64,000 bases of DNA from a bacterium (GCA_020849855.1 JADZFO010000060.1:45362-109361), one strand, 5' to 3'; counted from the stretch's first letter, positions 43,798 through 52,860 are shown. Numbers and translations: made by a program. The notes: generated from the letters alone by a model not told the origin.

Positions 43798-44323
43798 GCG
43801 CATCGCCTTCGCTTTGAGCTGCAGGCGCCTGCTTGCGCTCCGGCCTCTTGAAGGGCACCCTGGAGTAGCGCTCGCGGAAGGACTCCATCTCGTCATATTC
43901 CTTCTGTCCCTTGTCCGGGCTCCAGTCCCGCTGCTTGTAAAGCGGCGCGGCGAGCATCAGGCAGATAAAGCCGCCAAACATCAGGCCTACCCGCAGCAGC
44001 TTGAACCAGGTCGGCGCATAGATCGCTTTGACCCCCAGCAGCTCCCCGCCGTAGAGGGCCAGCAGGATCAGCAGCAGCGCGGCCGAGCCAAAGCCAAGGG
44101 TGATGGGCCAGGGCCGCCAGAAGAGCCGCCAGTATCTGCTCTCGGGAACAGAAAAACGCTCGTTCAGGTACTTGTTGTGTGCGGAGGCACGAAAGATGGA
44201 AAAGAAGTTCACCTCGGTGGCCTTCGCATACAGCTCATTGATCGGCACAGGCTTGCCCGGTTCGACAACTGAATGCGCGGCAACTTCATCCCGGCTGGCG
44301 CTCTTTTCCTGCGGCTCCTGCAT
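43775..44323 (-). CDS. Unknown two-helix membrane protein
   Basis: 182 residues from ATG 44323 (MQEPQEKSASRDE); the frame is open further upstream through non-family sequence. Hydrophilic N-terminus with VPINELYAKATEVNFFSIFRASAHNKYLNERFSVPES, two helices (ITLGFGSAALLLILLALYGGELL and LLRVGLMFGGFICLMLAAPLY), then a charged tail. No domain recognised. A TAGACT hexamer lies eight bases before the start. Downstream of another two-helix gene in the same orientation. Confidence 0.6.
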   Translation of the reverse strand: MQEPQEKSASRDEVAAHSVVEPGKPVPINELYAKATEVNFFSIFRASAHNKYLNERFSVPESRYWRLFWRPWPITLGFGSAALLLILLALYGGELLGVKAIYAPTWFKLLRVGLMFGGFICLMLAAPLYKQRDWSPDKGQKEYDEMESFRERYSRVPFKRPERKQAPAAQSEGDALSPPKAD

Positions 44324-44366
44324 TACCTGAAAGTCTACCCGCCCGCCAGGCCCGGGACAAGTGCAG

Positions 44367-44879
44367 TCACTCAGTCGGCGCTGGGCGCTCTTCCTGCTCC
44401 ATCCGCTGGCGGATACGGCGCTGGAAGGCCAGGGGGTCATGGCCGGGCGCGGCCGGCGGAGGCGGCCCGCCGGCTGGCAGATAGACCGGCAGCGCCAGCA
44501 TGCCCGTGATCATGGCGGCGGCAAAGATAACGGCCTGGCTAATCGCGATGAAATGCGTGCTGCTGATGCCCAGCCCTGGCATCCAGTCATAGGCGCTGTA
44601 GACAAAGCGGAACAGCACATAGGAGCTGGAGAGAAGCAGGATCATCCCCAGCGGCGGACGCAGACGCCAGCCATAGCCCGGCGCAGTGTTCTGGTCCATT
44701 GTCACCCAGTCCCGCGGGCCACGCTGCTCCCAGATCAGCTGCAGCGTGCGTTCATAGAAGTACCAGCCTGAGCCTCGCGCGACACCCACGCGTTCGCGGG
44801 CCTGCTGCACCGCGTCATGCACATTTACGCCTGCGCCAGCCGGCAGTACCGGCCGCTCTTCCGGGCTCTGTTCAGCCAT
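44367..44879 (-). CDS. Unknown two-helix membrane protein
   Basis: 170 residues. Soluble N-terminus with VARGSGWYFYERTLQLIWEQRGPRDWVT, two hydrophobic segments (GMILLLSSSYVLFRFVYSAY and AISQAVIFAAAMITGMLALPVYL), Pro/Ala-rich stretch and a charged C-terminus. No known domain recognised. It may form a pair with the gene at 43775-44323, 43 bases downstream. Divergent from the gene at 44944. Confidence 0.6.
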   Translation of the reverse strand: MAEQSPEERPVLPAGAGVNVHDAVQQARERVGVARGSGWYFYERTLQLIWEQRGPRDWVTMDQNTAPGYGWRLRPPLGMILLLSSSYVLFRFVYSAYDWMPGLGISSTHFIAISQAVIFAAAMITGMLALPVYLPAGGPPPPAAPGHDPLAFQRRIRQRMEQEERPAPTE

Positions 44880-44943
44880 CCGGGCAGGAGTCTAGCCGCG
44901 CGACCTTATAATCGCAACATCCAGCCGCTGCCCGGAGGACAGT

Positions 44944-45387
44944 ATGCTCGACAGTGCCACCCGCAACAAGCTGCTCAGGATCATCATGCTGGCGGACTTC
45001 GCCGTCCTGGCCGTGCTTGGCCTGCTGCTGATCTTCGCGGCTGAGCCGATGTTCACCACCTTCCATCTCGACTTCGGCAGTGAGCGCGCGCTGGGCGCCG
45101 CCCGCTACATCGTCGGCATGTGGGGCGCGCTGATGGCCACCATGGGCCTGGGCTACTACTTCGCCGCGCAGAACGTGGCGCAAAGCCGCAGCTGGGTCCT
45201 GGCCGGCCTGGCCCGCGCGGTGATCGAGGTTGTCGTCAGCGTCCTGGCGCTGACCCAGGGCCTCGTCAGCTTCCGCACGGCCGGCCTTGGCATGTTCCTG
45301 GCGCTCTGGTTCGCCATCGCCTACCTGATCCTGCTGCCGCGGCCCGGCGCCGTGCCGGAATCCGAGCTGGCCGAGAGGAGCGCCTGA
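44944..45387 (+). CDS. Unknown four-helix membrane protein
   Basis: 147 residues, GGAGG-type ribosome binding site eight bases before ATG 44944 and a TATAAT hexamer at 44906. Four hydrophobic helices (LADFAVLAVLGLLLIFA, ARYIVGMWGALMATMGLGYYFA, WVLAGLARAVIEVVVSVLAL, GLGMFLALWFAIAYLILL). No charged active-site motif. First gene of a five-gene tight operon ending with yjbQ. Family not recognised with confidence. Confidence 0.65.
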   Translation: MLDSATRNKLLRIIMLADFAVLAVLGLLLIFAAEPMFTTFHLDFGSERALGAARYIVGMWGALMATMGLGYYFAAQNVAQSRSWVLAGLARAVIEVVVSVLALTQGLVSFRTAGLGMFLALWFAIAYLILLPRPGAVPESELAERSA

Positions 45388-45740
45388 TGAGTGCCACACC
45401 GCAGAGCTTCCCCGCTGCGGCGCAGACGGGCCAGCAAAGCCCGGACCTCGGCCGCAAGTATGAGGGCATCGCCTTCACCTTCTGCAAGGCCAGCACGCTG
45501 GCCATACTGGCCCAGCTCATCGCCGGGCCGAAGTACATCCTGCCGCTGATCGCCATCGGCACTGCGATCTGGTACGCCGTGGCCCTGCTGCACGGCCAGA
45601 AGACCACGCGCTGTCTGTTGCGGGTCCCGCTGCTGATCATCGCCTTCTGGACGCTCATCGGCGCCTGGTTCGCCTGGCGGGCCTGGCAGGGCTTCGAGCC
45701 CTTCTCACTGCTTGGCATGTTTGGCCGGGGAGGTGTCTAG
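45387..45740 (+). CDS. Unknown small membrane protein
   Basis: 117 residues; its ATG shares one base with the upstream stop (TGATG), which fixes the start. A 45-residue polar N-terminus precedes two hydrophobic segments (YILPLIAIGTAIWYAVALLHG and LLIIAFWTLIGAWFAWRAW). No recognised domain. Operon member. Confidence 0.65.
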   Translation: MSATPQSFPAAAQTGQQSPDLGRKYEGIAFTFCKASTLAILAQLIAGPKYILPLIAIGTAIWYAVALLHGQKTTRCLLRVPLLIIAFWTLIGAWFAWRAWQGFEPFSLLGMFGRGGV

Positions 45741-45971
45741 TTGCGGGTAGCCATTGGAATACTGCTGGCCCTCTTTATGCTGCCGCTCTTTGCCGGCATC
45801 GGCATGGTAGGCGGCTGCTTTGTCATGCTGGTGCTCAGTTCAGGCGGCAACTCGACCCTGAACTCCGACGCGATGGCCTTCACGGTCATGGGCCTGCCGG
45901 CCCTGCTGGGCGCCGCCCTGGCCATCGTTCTGGCAGCCCTGATCGCCCGCGGGCTGCGCTTTGGCAATTAG
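45741..45971 (+). CDS. Unknown two-helix small membrane protein, copy 1
   Basis: 76 residues from TTG 45741, directly behind the previous stop, with GGGGAGG seven bases upstream supporting this non-ATG start. Helices ILLALFMLPLFAGIGMVGGCFVMLV and ALLGAALAIVLAALIARGLRFG. Clearly paralogous to the next gene: same length, same (V/L)PLF...GGCF and LIARGLRFG endings. Function unknown. Confidence 0.65.
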   Translation: MRVAIGILLALFMLPLFAGIGMVGGCFVMLVLSSGGNSTLNSDAMAFTVMGLPALLGAALAIVLAALIARGLRFGN

Positions 45972-45988
45972 CCCCTCGGAGCTGAGGC

Positions 45989-46219
45989 ATGGCTGCTAAT
46001 GTGCTTAAAGTCGTTGTCGGACTGCTGCTGGCCTTCTTCCTGGTGCCGCTCTTCTGCTTCGCGGGCCTCATCGGCGGCTGCTTCCTGATGATGCTCTTCC
46101 CGGATGCCTCAGGCCAGGTCAACGATTCCCTGATGGGCGGCACCATCGTGGTGGCCTTCCTTGGCGCGATACTCATCTCCGTCCTCATCGCCCGCGGCCT
46201 GCGCTTCGGCTCATCATGA
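45989..46219 (+). CDS. Unknown two-helix small membrane protein, copy 2
   Basis: 76 residues, ribosome binding region GGAGCTGAGG before ATG 45989. Helices LLLAFFLVPLFCFAGLIGGCFLMMLF and VVAFLGAILISVLIARGLRFG mirror the preceding gene, a local tandem duplication. Its stop overlaps the yjbQ ATG by four bases (ATGA). Confidence 0.68.
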   Translation: MAANVLKVVVGLLLAFFLVPLFCFAGLIGGCFLMMLFPDASGQVNDSLMGGTIVVAFLGAILISVLIARGLRFGSS

Positions 46220-46647
46220 AGATGCAGCAACCCGGCTCGAGCATCATCAGCCTCAGCAGCCAGCGCCGCGAGGAATTCATCGATATCACCGGCAGGGTGG
46301 AGGAGCTGATCGCGGCCAGCGGCCTGGCCGAGGGGGCCTGCCTGCTCTTCTGCCGGCACACCACCGCCGGCCTGACCGTCAACGAGAACTACGACCCCGA
46401 TGTGAAGCACGACATGCTGCTGGCGCTGGCCCGGATGGTGCCGGATGACAAGGCCTTCAGGCACGCCGAGGGCAACTCGACGGCGCATGTGAAGGCCAGC
46501 CTGATGGGCTCCAGCCTGCTGCTGCCGGTCAGCGCCGGGCGCTTGGCCCTGGGCCGCTGGCAGGGTGTGTTATTCGCCGAATTTGACGGTCCGCGGCAGG
46601 GCCGGCAGGTCCATATCAGCTTTCTGCCGCCGGCCGGCCTTGTATAA
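46216..46647 (+). CDS. yjbQ: YjbQ/UPF0047 family protein
   Basis: 143 residues, full family length. Typical motifs: LFCRHTTAGLTVNENYDPDVKHDM and HAEGNSTAHVKASLMGSS, ending with GRWQGVLFAEFDGPRQGRQVHISFL. The conserved His and Asp residues that form a metal site in family structures are present. YjbQ has been reported to have weak thiamine-phosphate synthase activity; true role uncertain. Last gene of the small membrane-protein operon. Confidence 0.93.
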   Translation: MKMQQPGSSIISLSSQRREEFIDITGRVEELIAASGLAEGACLLFCRHTTAGLTVNENYDPDVKHDMLLALARMVPDDKAFRHAEGNSTAHVKASLMGSSLLLPVSAGRLALGRWQGVLFAEFDGPRQGRQVHISFLPPAGLV

Positions 46648-46662
46648 AATGTGGATAAGTAC

Positions 46663-46691
46663 TTGTCCAGCCGGACAAAATGTGCTTTAAT
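46663..46691 (+). promoter_or_regulatory. Promoter with overlapping inverted repeat for the 46751 lipoprotein
   Basis: -35 TTGTCC (46663-46668), 17-base spacer, -10 TTTAAT (46686-46691). The -35 is the left half of TTGTCC-AGCC-GGACAA, a possible operator. The leader then carries GGAGGGG before ATG 46751. Confidence 0.55.
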
Positions 46692-46750
46692 GCGTGGCGA
46701 GGGTTGATTTGAGGCACGCGTTTTTGCGCGGCCTGACCGGAGGGGTAACG

Positions 46751-47428
46751 ATGAGGCGAGTGATTACGGCCGCTGGCGCGGCTGCACTTCTTCTGCTGCA
46801 GGGGGCCTGCGGCACCGCACGCGATATCGCGGGTGACTTCGCGGACGACGCTCCCGTGCTCAGTGAGGTCACACCGACCCAGACGGTCAGCGGCCAGAAG
46901 GTGACCTTCAGTGCCAATATCTGCCGTCAGAATGGCGACGTAATTCCTCTGGATAACGGCACGCTGACGGATATCGAGTCCACGCAGTTCTTCTGGGACT
47001 TCGGCGGCGGCGCGGAACCGAACACTTCCAACCTGCCGAATCCTTCAGTCCAGATCCGCGATGGTCTGCGTGCGCCTTACACGGCCAAGCTGACCCTGCG
47101 CGACGGCTGCATGGGCAACAACAACACCAAGACCTATGAGTTCACGCTCTTTGTCACCCCGCTGTCAGTGGCCGGTGTCACCCCCAGTGGTGGCGTGGGA
47201 GGCAGCGACGGTACCTTCACCGCTGTGGTGACCTCCGGTGTGGCTGAGACCTTTGCCTGGAACTTCGGCCAGGCCGGCAGCCCCAGCGGCAGCAACGAAG
47301 AGAACCCGACCATCCAGTTTGCCGACGGTGGCGGTCTGTTCAACTGCAGCGTCATCGTCAGCAACCCCTTTGAGGCGCTTGAGGTCCCCTTCACCCTGGA
47401 CATTGCGCCCAAGCCTGCTGACCCCTAA
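46751..47428 (+). CDS. PKD-like lipoprotein
   Basis: 225 residues from ATG 46751 with GGAGGGG five bases upstream. Signal ITAAGAAALLLLQGAC with lipobox QGAC (Cys about residue 19). Two Ig-like/PKD-type repeats: TQTVSGQKVTFSANICRQNG ... QFFWDFGGGAEPNTSN, and GGSDGTFTAVVTSGVAETFAWNFGQAG ... LFNCSVIVSN. F-x-W-x-F-G is the PKD strand motif. Likely an outer-surface or periplasmic binding or structural protein. Followed by a strong terminator. Confidence 0.8.
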   Translation: MRRVITAAGAAALLLLQGACGTARDIAGDFADDAPVLSEVTPTQTVSGQKVTFSANICRQNGDVIPLDNGTLTDIESTQFFWDFGGGAEPNTSNLPNPSVQIRDGLRAPYTAKLTLRDGCMGNNNTKTYEFTLFVTPLSVAGVTPSGGVGGSDGTFTAVVTSGVAETFAWNFGQAGSPSGSNEENPTIQFADGGGLFNCSVIVSNPFEALEVPFTLDIAPKPADP

Positions 47429-47465
47429 ACAAGCAAGCCAGAGCCAAGCCTTCGTGAATGAGAGC

Positions 47466-47491
47466 GGCCGCCGGGCAACCGGCGGCCTTTT
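47466..47491 (+). terminator. Rho-independent terminator after the PKD-like lipoprotein
   Basis: Nine-bp stem GGCCGCCGG / CCGGCGGCC with GCAA tetraloop (47466-47487) followed by TTTTG. The same GCAA loop is used in the ftsH terminator. Confidence 0.85.
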
Positions 47492-47541
47492 GCTTGCCAT
47501 GGCTTCAAGCCCCGCGCTGCCCCGGCCGAAATATATCCAGC

Positions 47542-48471
47542 ATGGACGCAGCGCGAGCCTTTGACTGCAGCCGAGACACACTCATCGGGCCTGACCCCAC
47601 CTGGGAGATGCTGCCCGAGCGAGTGCGCTCCCGCTGGCTGGCGGAGATCCAGAACTTCCCCACGCCTCCGATGATCCTCGAGCTGCTTGGCGGCCAGCTC
47701 AGCCTGGAGAGTTACGACCCGCAGAAGCTCTCCGAGATGCTCGCCCGCGACTCCGTCCTCACCGGCCGCCTGATCTCCCGCGCCAACAGCGCTGTCTATG
47801 GCCTGCGCGAGCCGATCACCACCCTCGGCCGCGCGCTGGTCCAGCTTGGCTTCACCACCGTGCGCAGCCTGATCACGCGCTACCAGATGGAGATGACCGC
47901 CCTGCTGCTGCCCGGGATGGTGCGCCAGCAGATCGTGGATATCCAGCGCAGCGCCGACCTTGGCGCGGCAGTCGCCTTCCACTGGGCCCGGGCGCTCAAG
48001 CTGCCTGATCCGGCTGGCCTTGCCACGCGCTGCCTGCTGGCCCGCCTGGGCACCTTCCTGCTGGCGCGGCATTTCCCCCAGCACATGGAGGCCTATCTGG
48101 CCGCCGGCACTGAACCGCAGCGTCTGCAGTTCGAGGCCAACCACTTTGGCGTCACCACCCGCACGCTGACTTACCGCGTGGCCTGGATGTGGGGCTTCCC
48201 CGAGGTTCTGCAGACAGAGCTCTTCCACCTCTGGACACCGCTCTTTGCAGACACCTCAGATACCGGCCGCTGCGTGGCCTGCGCCGGCCTCAGCCTGGGC
48301 TTCGACCCGCCGCAGCATCAGGACGATATCCAGAAGTGGCTGGCCCAGCGCGCCCACAAGCGCCTGCGCTGGAACCTCGAGCATACCGGCGCGTTGGCCG
48401 CACTGCCGCGGCTGATGGACAGCGATGCCTACCAGCGCGAACTGGCCCTGCTCAGCGAAGGCGACTCCTGA
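47542..48471 (+). CDS. HDOD-domain protein
   Basis: 309 residues from ATG 47542; the frame is open upstream to 47458 through the terminator, which I reject as coding. HDOD signature: IQNFPTPPMILELLGGQLSLESYDPQKLSEMLARDSVLTGRLISRANSAVYGL and ITTLGRALVQLGFTTVRSLI, then RCLLARLGTFLLARHFPQHMEAYL. HDOD domains lack the metal-binding HD pair and act as protein-interaction modules in signalling. No partner domain (GGDEF, EAL, kinase) is fused. No ribosome binding site seen before the start. Confidence 0.9.
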   Translation: MDAARAFDCSRDTLIGPDPTWEMLPERVRSRWLAEIQNFPTPPMILELLGGQLSLESYDPQKLSEMLARDSVLTGRLISRANSAVYGLREPITTLGRALVQLGFTTVRSLITRYQMEMTALLLPGMVRQQIVDIQRSADLGAAVAFHWARALKLPDPAGLATRCLLARLGTFLLARHFPQHMEAYLAAGTEPQRLQFEANHFGVTTRTLTYRVAWMWGFPEVLQTELFHLWTPLFADTSDTGRCVACAGLSLGFDPPQHQDDIQKWLAQRAHKRLRWNLEHTGALAALPRLMDSDAYQRELALLSEGDS

Positions 48472-48498
48472 TCTGCCTGCGGCCCTGGTTAAGCAACT

Positions 48499-49431
48499 CT
48501 ACTGCGAAAGCAGCTGGCGGTACTGCGAGTCGTAGTTTGCGCCTGACTTCGCTGCGCCGGCTTCGAAGCTCTCCGGCGCAAGGATGACGCCATGGCGGTG
48601 GATCCACACATCCAGCCGCTGGTCCAGCACGCTGAGGGAATAGGTTGCCCCGTTGCAGCCAGCCAGGTCATCAAAGTGCCAGGGAATCACATGCTCTCCG
48701 CTGCGCGCTTCGGCAATGCTGAACTCCTGCGTCTTCAGCACGGCCGGCACTCCCGCTTCATCCGGCTTGCTGAAGTCGAAGCTCAGCTCAAGCCTGCAGC
48801 GCGTGCCCGCCGCCAGCGGCCCGCCCACCATAAAGTTCAGGTCCATGCTCTTGCCGTCAGCGCTGAAGCGGCTGGCCTGGCTCAGACGCAGGGGGCTGAA
48901 GCCGCTGTCCTGCTTCAGGAACTGCGGCAGCCGGCTGGCCCAGTCCGTCTCGCCCGGCTTTTCCATCAGCGCCACTACGCCGCTGGGCGCGATCAGGTAC
49001 TCATAGGCCCGCTCGATATCACTCCAGCCGGCCTCCCGGTAGACCCGCAGCAGCGGATCCTGCAGCCCCAGGCGCCTTGCCGCGGCCTGGAGCTTTGAGC
49101 AGGGCTCGCTGCTGCAGACATACAGCACGGTCAATTTCCGGCGGTCCAGCTTCGGCGAAACAGGGCGGTAGTTGGCAAAGCTCAGCTCCGGCTCGCGCCC
49201 CTGGTAATAGCCCATGCTTGTTTCCAGCGGTAGAAGCAGCACCCAGCGGCCCTTGAAATCCTCCAGGCTGGCGTTGCTGCCGCTTTGCACAATGCAGCCG
49301 GCCAGGTTGCCCGGCCGGTCGCCTGGTCCATAGCGCGGGTCGCAGGAACACAGGCTCAGGGCAATGCAGATACAGGCCGCCAGTGCCAGCGGCCAGCGTA
49401 TAGATAAAAACAAGGCTGCCACCTCCCCCAT
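48499..49431 (-). CDS. Unknown secreted lipoprotein
   Basis: 310 residues from ATG 49431, or 304 from TTG 49413. Only the TTG has a good ribosome binding site (GGGGAGG, eight bases upstream), but that site lies inside the 3' arm of the upstream terminator hairpin. Signal LALAACICIALSLCSCDPR with Cys at about 28-30. The N-terminal half (LTVLYVCSSEPCSKLQAAARRLG and YEYLIAPSGVVALMEKPGETDW) could be a remote thioredoxin-like fold, but I am not sure. The C-terminal half is beta-rich (KSMDLNFMVGGPLAAGTRCRLELSF). Confidence 0.65.
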   Translation of the reverse strand: MGEVAALFLSIRWPLALAACICIALSLCSCDPRYGPGDRPGNLAGCIVQSGSNASLEDFKGRWVLLLPLETSMGYYQGREPELSFANYRPVSPKLDRRKLTVLYVCSSEPCSKLQAAARRLGLQDPLLRVYREAGWSDIERAYEYLIAPSGVVALMEKPGETDWASRLPQFLKQDSGFSPLRLSQASRFSADGKSMDLNFMVGGPLAAGTRCRLELSFDFSKPDEAGVPAVLKTQEFSIAEARSGEHVIPWHFDDLAGCNGATYSLSVLDQRLDVWIHRHGVILAPESFEAGAAKSGANYDSQYRQLLSQ

Positions 49432-49452
49432 GGATGGTAGAGATGGCAGCCT
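49401..49452 (-). terminator. Terminator hairpin of the 49492-50562 gene that overlaps the start of the next gene
   Basis: On the minus strand AGGCTGCCA (49452-49444) pairs with TGGCAGCCT (49421-49413), followed by TGTTTTTATC. The loop contains the ATG 49431 and the GGGGAGG ribosome binding site for the downstream lipoprotein. Termination and translation start of the next gene are therefore mutually exclusive structures. Confidence 0.65.
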
Positions 49453-49491
49453 GACTTGTCCAGTTGTATGTTCTGTTCAGCCGCGGCGGGA

Positions 49492-50562
49492 TCAGTTCAC
49501 GCGCACGTCAATGGTCTCGTCGCCGTCAACCGCCAGGGGGTTGGCCGTGTTGACGATGGCCGTGGCCGGCTCGTTGGAGCTGATGTTCAGCAGGCTGATC
49601 TCATAGGTCGAGCCCGGCACGGTCAGGGAGCCCTCGGCGAAGCCGCCAAGGCTGGTGGCCTGCACGCTGAGGGTCTCGGCCTGCGGATGCGAATCGCTGG
49701 GCACGCCGACGAGGCCCGGGAAGAGCGCTTCCGCGCTGACCACCTCGTCTACGGTCTCGCCAAGGTTGAAGCGGGTGTCCAGGCGCAGGCGGAACTGCTG
49801 GTTGGCGCTGAGCACCTGCAGCACGATCGGGTTGCCGCCGCTGTCCACGACGCGCACCCGCACCTCATGGCTGCCCTCGGCGCCCATCACCAGGTTGATC
49901 GCCACACTGCCGTCGCCGTCCGAGTCCTCGGCATAGCCATAGGCAAAGCCGTGGTCGGGGTGGTAGGCGCAGATGATGGCATAAGCGCCGATCGAGCCCT
50001 CGATGGAATAAATGCCGCTCTCGCCGGACTGCACATAGCGCGGGTTGTTCTCGGAATCCAGCAGCACGGTGGGCGTCTCGTCCAGCTCGTCCACCGAGGC
50101 CGCCACCAGCAGCACATCCTCAATCGGGTCGCCGGAGCTGTCCTCAACGGTGCCGCTGATCGTGGCGTTCACTGTGCCCTGCAGGGTGAAGTTGGTCGTC
50201 TTGTCGCCCTTCTCCACCTCGCCAAAGCTCTGCTCGGCCAGGACCTGCCCGTCCTTGCTGACGCGCACCTTATAGCTGATATTGCCGTTGTAGCGGAAAG
50301 TGATGGAATAAGAGCCCGTGTTGTCCGTGGTATCGCTGAAGACCGCCACGTTGTCGTCGCCGCTGACCTCGCCGCGGACTTCCACCTTCACATCCTCAAC
50401 GGGGTCGCCGGCGGTGTTCTGCACCACTCCGGTCCACTTGTAGCGCGGAGCCTCGTCATTGAGCAGCTCATTGACCAGATAGGCCGTGATCAGGGTGCTG
50501 CAACTGTTAAGCAGGAGCCCGGCGCATAAGACAAGTGCGCCGATACTGCGTCGATTAAACAT
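49492..50562 (-). CDS. Lipoprotein with carboxypeptidase-regulatory-like (beta-sandwich) repeats
   Basis: 356 residues from ATG 50562 (AGGAGGG four bases upstream); open frame further upstream is not coding-like. Signal IGALVLCAGLLLNSCST with Cys about residue 20. Three or more CarboxypepD_reg-like repeats are visible as G-V-V-x-N/D-x-x-G-D-P-V/I-E-D-V: WTGVVQNTAGDPVEDVKVEV, ISGTVEDSSGDPIEDVLLVA and VRVVDSGGNPIVLQVL, each followed by a YSI-type strand. Such proteins are usually surface or periplasmic. Divergent from ftsH. Confidence 0.82.
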   Translation of the reverse strand: MFNRRSIGALVLCAGLLLNSCSTLITAYLVNELLNDEAPRYKWTGVVQNTAGDPVEDVKVEVRGEVSGDDNVAVFSDTTDNTGSYSITFRYNGNISYKVRVSKDGQVLAEQSFGEVEKGDKTTNFTLQGTVNATISGTVEDSSGDPIEDVLLVAASVDELDETPTVLLDSENNPRYVQSGESGIYSIEGSIGAYAIICAYHPDHGFAYGYAEDSDGDGSVAINLVMGAEGSHEVRVRVVDSGGNPIVLQVLSANQQFRLRLDTRFNLGETVDEVVSAEALFPGLVGVPSDSHPQAETLSVQATSLGGFAEGSLTVPGSTYEISLLNISSNEPATAIVNTANPLAVDGDETIDVRVN

Positions 50563-50672
50563 CCAACCCTCCTGTCGCTGGCGCATAAGCCTTAAGCTGC
50601 GATGCGCCGGTACCTGGCTTTTGTTCACCGGGGCAGGTGAAGCCGCCAGGTCAAATTCTGGTATACGAACGT

Positions 50673-50685
50673 GGGTATTATACCC
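50673..50685. promoter_or_regulatory. Palindrome GGGTATTATACCC with embedded -10 for the 50562 lipoprotein
   Basis: 13-base palindrome around a single central base in the 298-base gap before ftsH. On the minus strand it contains TATAAT (50682-50677). A GTATAC lies 7 bases to the left. It could be an operator overlapping a promoter. For ftsH the nearest -10-like words are TATAGT at 50778 and CATAAT at 50784, without clear -35. Confidence 0.4.
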
Positions 50686-50860
50686 CTGCGGAGCCCGTGA
50701 AACATGGACTCGCACTACGCCCGGCCGATAGTGAAATAAGCTCGCGCCGGACTCGGTAACAGCATAGACCAGTGTGTTATAGTCATAATTCAGCCCCTGC
50801 GGCCCCCGGGTTGAACAGTGCTGCACTTCAGCAGTCTGATACACGGGCCGGTAACGATAT

Positions 50861-52822
50861 ATGAACATGCAAGCAAGCCGAACCCTGCAGTTCCTGCTGC
50901 TGATAGGGATACTCTTCGCCATCCTGCTGATGGTGCAGAACTTCACTCAGCCCAGGACACAGATCACCATCTCTGAACTGGAGCAGAATATCCGGGACGG
51001 AGAGGTGGAAAAGCTCACCTTCCTGAAGTCCGCCAATGAGATCCAGGGGCGTTACAGGAAGGACTCCGCGGCGGCCCGGGCCAAGAAGACCGAGAGCTTC
51101 ACCGCGATCACGGACCAGGACTATTACAACAACGTGATCATCCCGCTGGCGCGTACGGCGGATGTTGATTTCGGCATGCAGAACCCCAGTCCCTGGGCCA
51201 GCATCTTCAGTCCAACGGTCCTGCTGCTGATACTGTGCATCGCCGCGCCGGTGCTGATCCTCTTCTGGATGATCAACCGGCAGGTCCAGAACAGCGGCTC
51301 CAACCAGGCCATCAATTTCGGCAAGAGCCGCGCGCGCCTGGCCGCCGACGGCAAGCGCCGCATCACCTTCGCGGATGTCTCCGGCGTCGAAGAGGCCGTG
51401 GAAGAGCTGCGCGAGGTGGTGGACTTCCTGCGCGAGCCGCGCAAGTATGAAGCGCTTGGCGCCGAGATCCCCAAGGGCGTGCTGCTGGTCGGCCCTCCGG
51501 GCTGCGGTAAGACGCACCTGGCCAAGGCCGTTGCCGGCGAGGCCAATGTGCCCTTCTTCTATATCAGTGGTTCAGACTTCGTCGAGATGTTCGTCGGTGT
51601 CGGCGCCAGCCGTGTCCGCGACCTCTTCGACCAGGCCAAGCGCCGCGCCCCATGCCTCGTCTTTATCGACGAGCTTGACGCGGTCGGCCGCCATCGTGGA
51701 ACAGGCATCGGCGGTACGCACGACGAGCGCGAGCAGACCCTCAACCAGATGCTGGTGGAGATGGACGGTTTCGAGCCCAACAGCGGCATCATCGTGCTGG
51801 CGGCGACCAACCGCCCCGACGTGCTGGATCCGGCGCTGCTGCGCCCGGGCCGCTTCGACCGCCGCATCGTGGTCGACAGCCCGGATCTGAACGGCCGCAA
51901 GGGCATCCTGCAGATCTATGTGAAGAACAAGCCCCTGGCCAATGATGTCGACCTGGAGGACATCGCCCAGCGCACGCCGGGCTTCTCCGGCGCCGACCTC
52001 AAGAACGTGGTCAACGAGGCGGCCCTGCTGGCCGCGCGCACCGGTGCCAGCAAGATCAACGGCGGGCACTTCTTCGAGGCGGTCGACCGCGTGGTCGCCG
52101 GCCCGGAGCGCAAGAGCCGCATCATCAACGAGAAGGAGCGCCTGGTCATCGCCTACCACGAGCTGGGTCACGCCATCGTCGGCCACCAGCTTGACCACAG
52201 CGACCCGGTGCACAAGATCAGCATCCTGCCGCGCGGCCAGGCCCTGGGCTATACCCTGCAGTTCCCGGCGGAGGACCGCTTCCTGGTCTCCAAGAACCAG
52301 ATCCTCGACCGCGTCAGCGTGCTGCTGGGCGGCCGCGCCGCGGAGGAGCTCGTCTTCGGCGAGGTAACCACCGGCGCGTCCAACGACCTGCAGCGCAGCA
52401 CCCAGATGGTGCGCGACCTCATCACCAAGTACGGCATGAGCGAGGCCCTGGGGCCGATCCAGTTCGGCAACCAGCATGAGAACCCCTTCCTCGGCCGCTC
52501 GGTGATGGAAGACCGCAACTACAGCGACGAGATCGCCTACAAGATCGACGAAGAGGTCAAGAAGATCGTCACCGAGTGCTACCAGCGCGCCAAGGAAGTC
52601 CTGACGCGACTGCGGGGCCGGATGGACGAGATCGCCCAGGTGCTGATCAAGAAGGAGCACCTGAACAAGGACGAGTTCGACGCCCTGATGCGCGGCGAGA
52701 GCCTTGACGGCGGCGCCGGCCCCGAGCCCAGCGAGCCCGGCTCGATGGCCCCGGCGACCACCGGCACCGTGACTCCGCAGCCGCCGGCCAAGCCGACGAT
52801 CAGCCCGGCCCCGGCGGGCTAG
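50861..52822 (+). CDS. ftsH: ATP-dependent zinc metalloprotease FtsH
   Basis: 653 residues. Membrane-anchored AAA protease that degrades membrane and regulatory proteins. Two helices ([40 protein letters not shown]) flank an extracytoplasmic domain. Walker [10 protein letters not shown], Walker [13 protein letters not shown], pore motif [19 protein letters not shown], second region of homology [20 protein letters not shown], zinc site [14 protein letters not shown] (HELGH), and third ligand region. C-terminal 50 residues are Gly/Pro-rich. The product begins [10 protein letters not shown]; no strong ribosome binding site. Its terminator follows at 52863. Confidence 0.97.
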   Translation: MNMQASRTLQFLLLIGILFAILLMVQNFTQPRTQITISELEQNIRDGEVEKLTFLKSANEIQGRYRKDSAAARAKKTESFTAITDQDYYNNVIIPLARTADVDFGMQNPSPWASIFSPTVLLLILCIAAPVLILFWMINRQVQNSGSNQAINFGKSRARLAADGKRRITFADVSGVEEAVEELREVVDFLREPRKYEALGAEIPKGVLLVGPPGCGKTHLAKAVAGEANVPFFYISGSDFVEMFVGVGASRVRDLFDQAKRRAPCLVFIDELDAVGRHRGTGIGGTHDEREQTLNQMLVEMDGFEPNSGIIVLAATNRPDVLDPALLRPGRFDRRIVVDSPDLNGRKGILQIYVKNKPLANDVDLEDIAQRTPGFSGADLKNVVNEAALLAARTGASKINGGHFFEAVDRVVAGPERKSRIINEKERLVIAYHELGHAIVGHQLDHSDPVHKISILPRGQALGYTLQFPAEDRFLVSKNQILDRVSVLLGGRAAEELVFGEVTTGASNDLQRSTQMVRDLITKYGMSEALGPIQFGNQHENPFLGRSVMEDRNYSDEIAYKIDEEVKKIVTECYQRAKEVLTRLRGRMDEIAQVLIKKEHLNKDEFDALMRGESLDGGAGPEPSEPGSMAPATTGTVTPQPPAKPTISPAPAG

Positions 52823-52860
52823 GGCAGGGCGGGGAGAACCCGATCAGAACATGGATATCA

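Noticed and set aside
50563..50946. N-terminal extension of the 49492 lipoprotein up to 50946
   Set aside because: ATG 50562 has AGGAGGG at the right distance and begins a standard lipoprotein signal; the extension would cover the promoter region and run antisense into ftsH.
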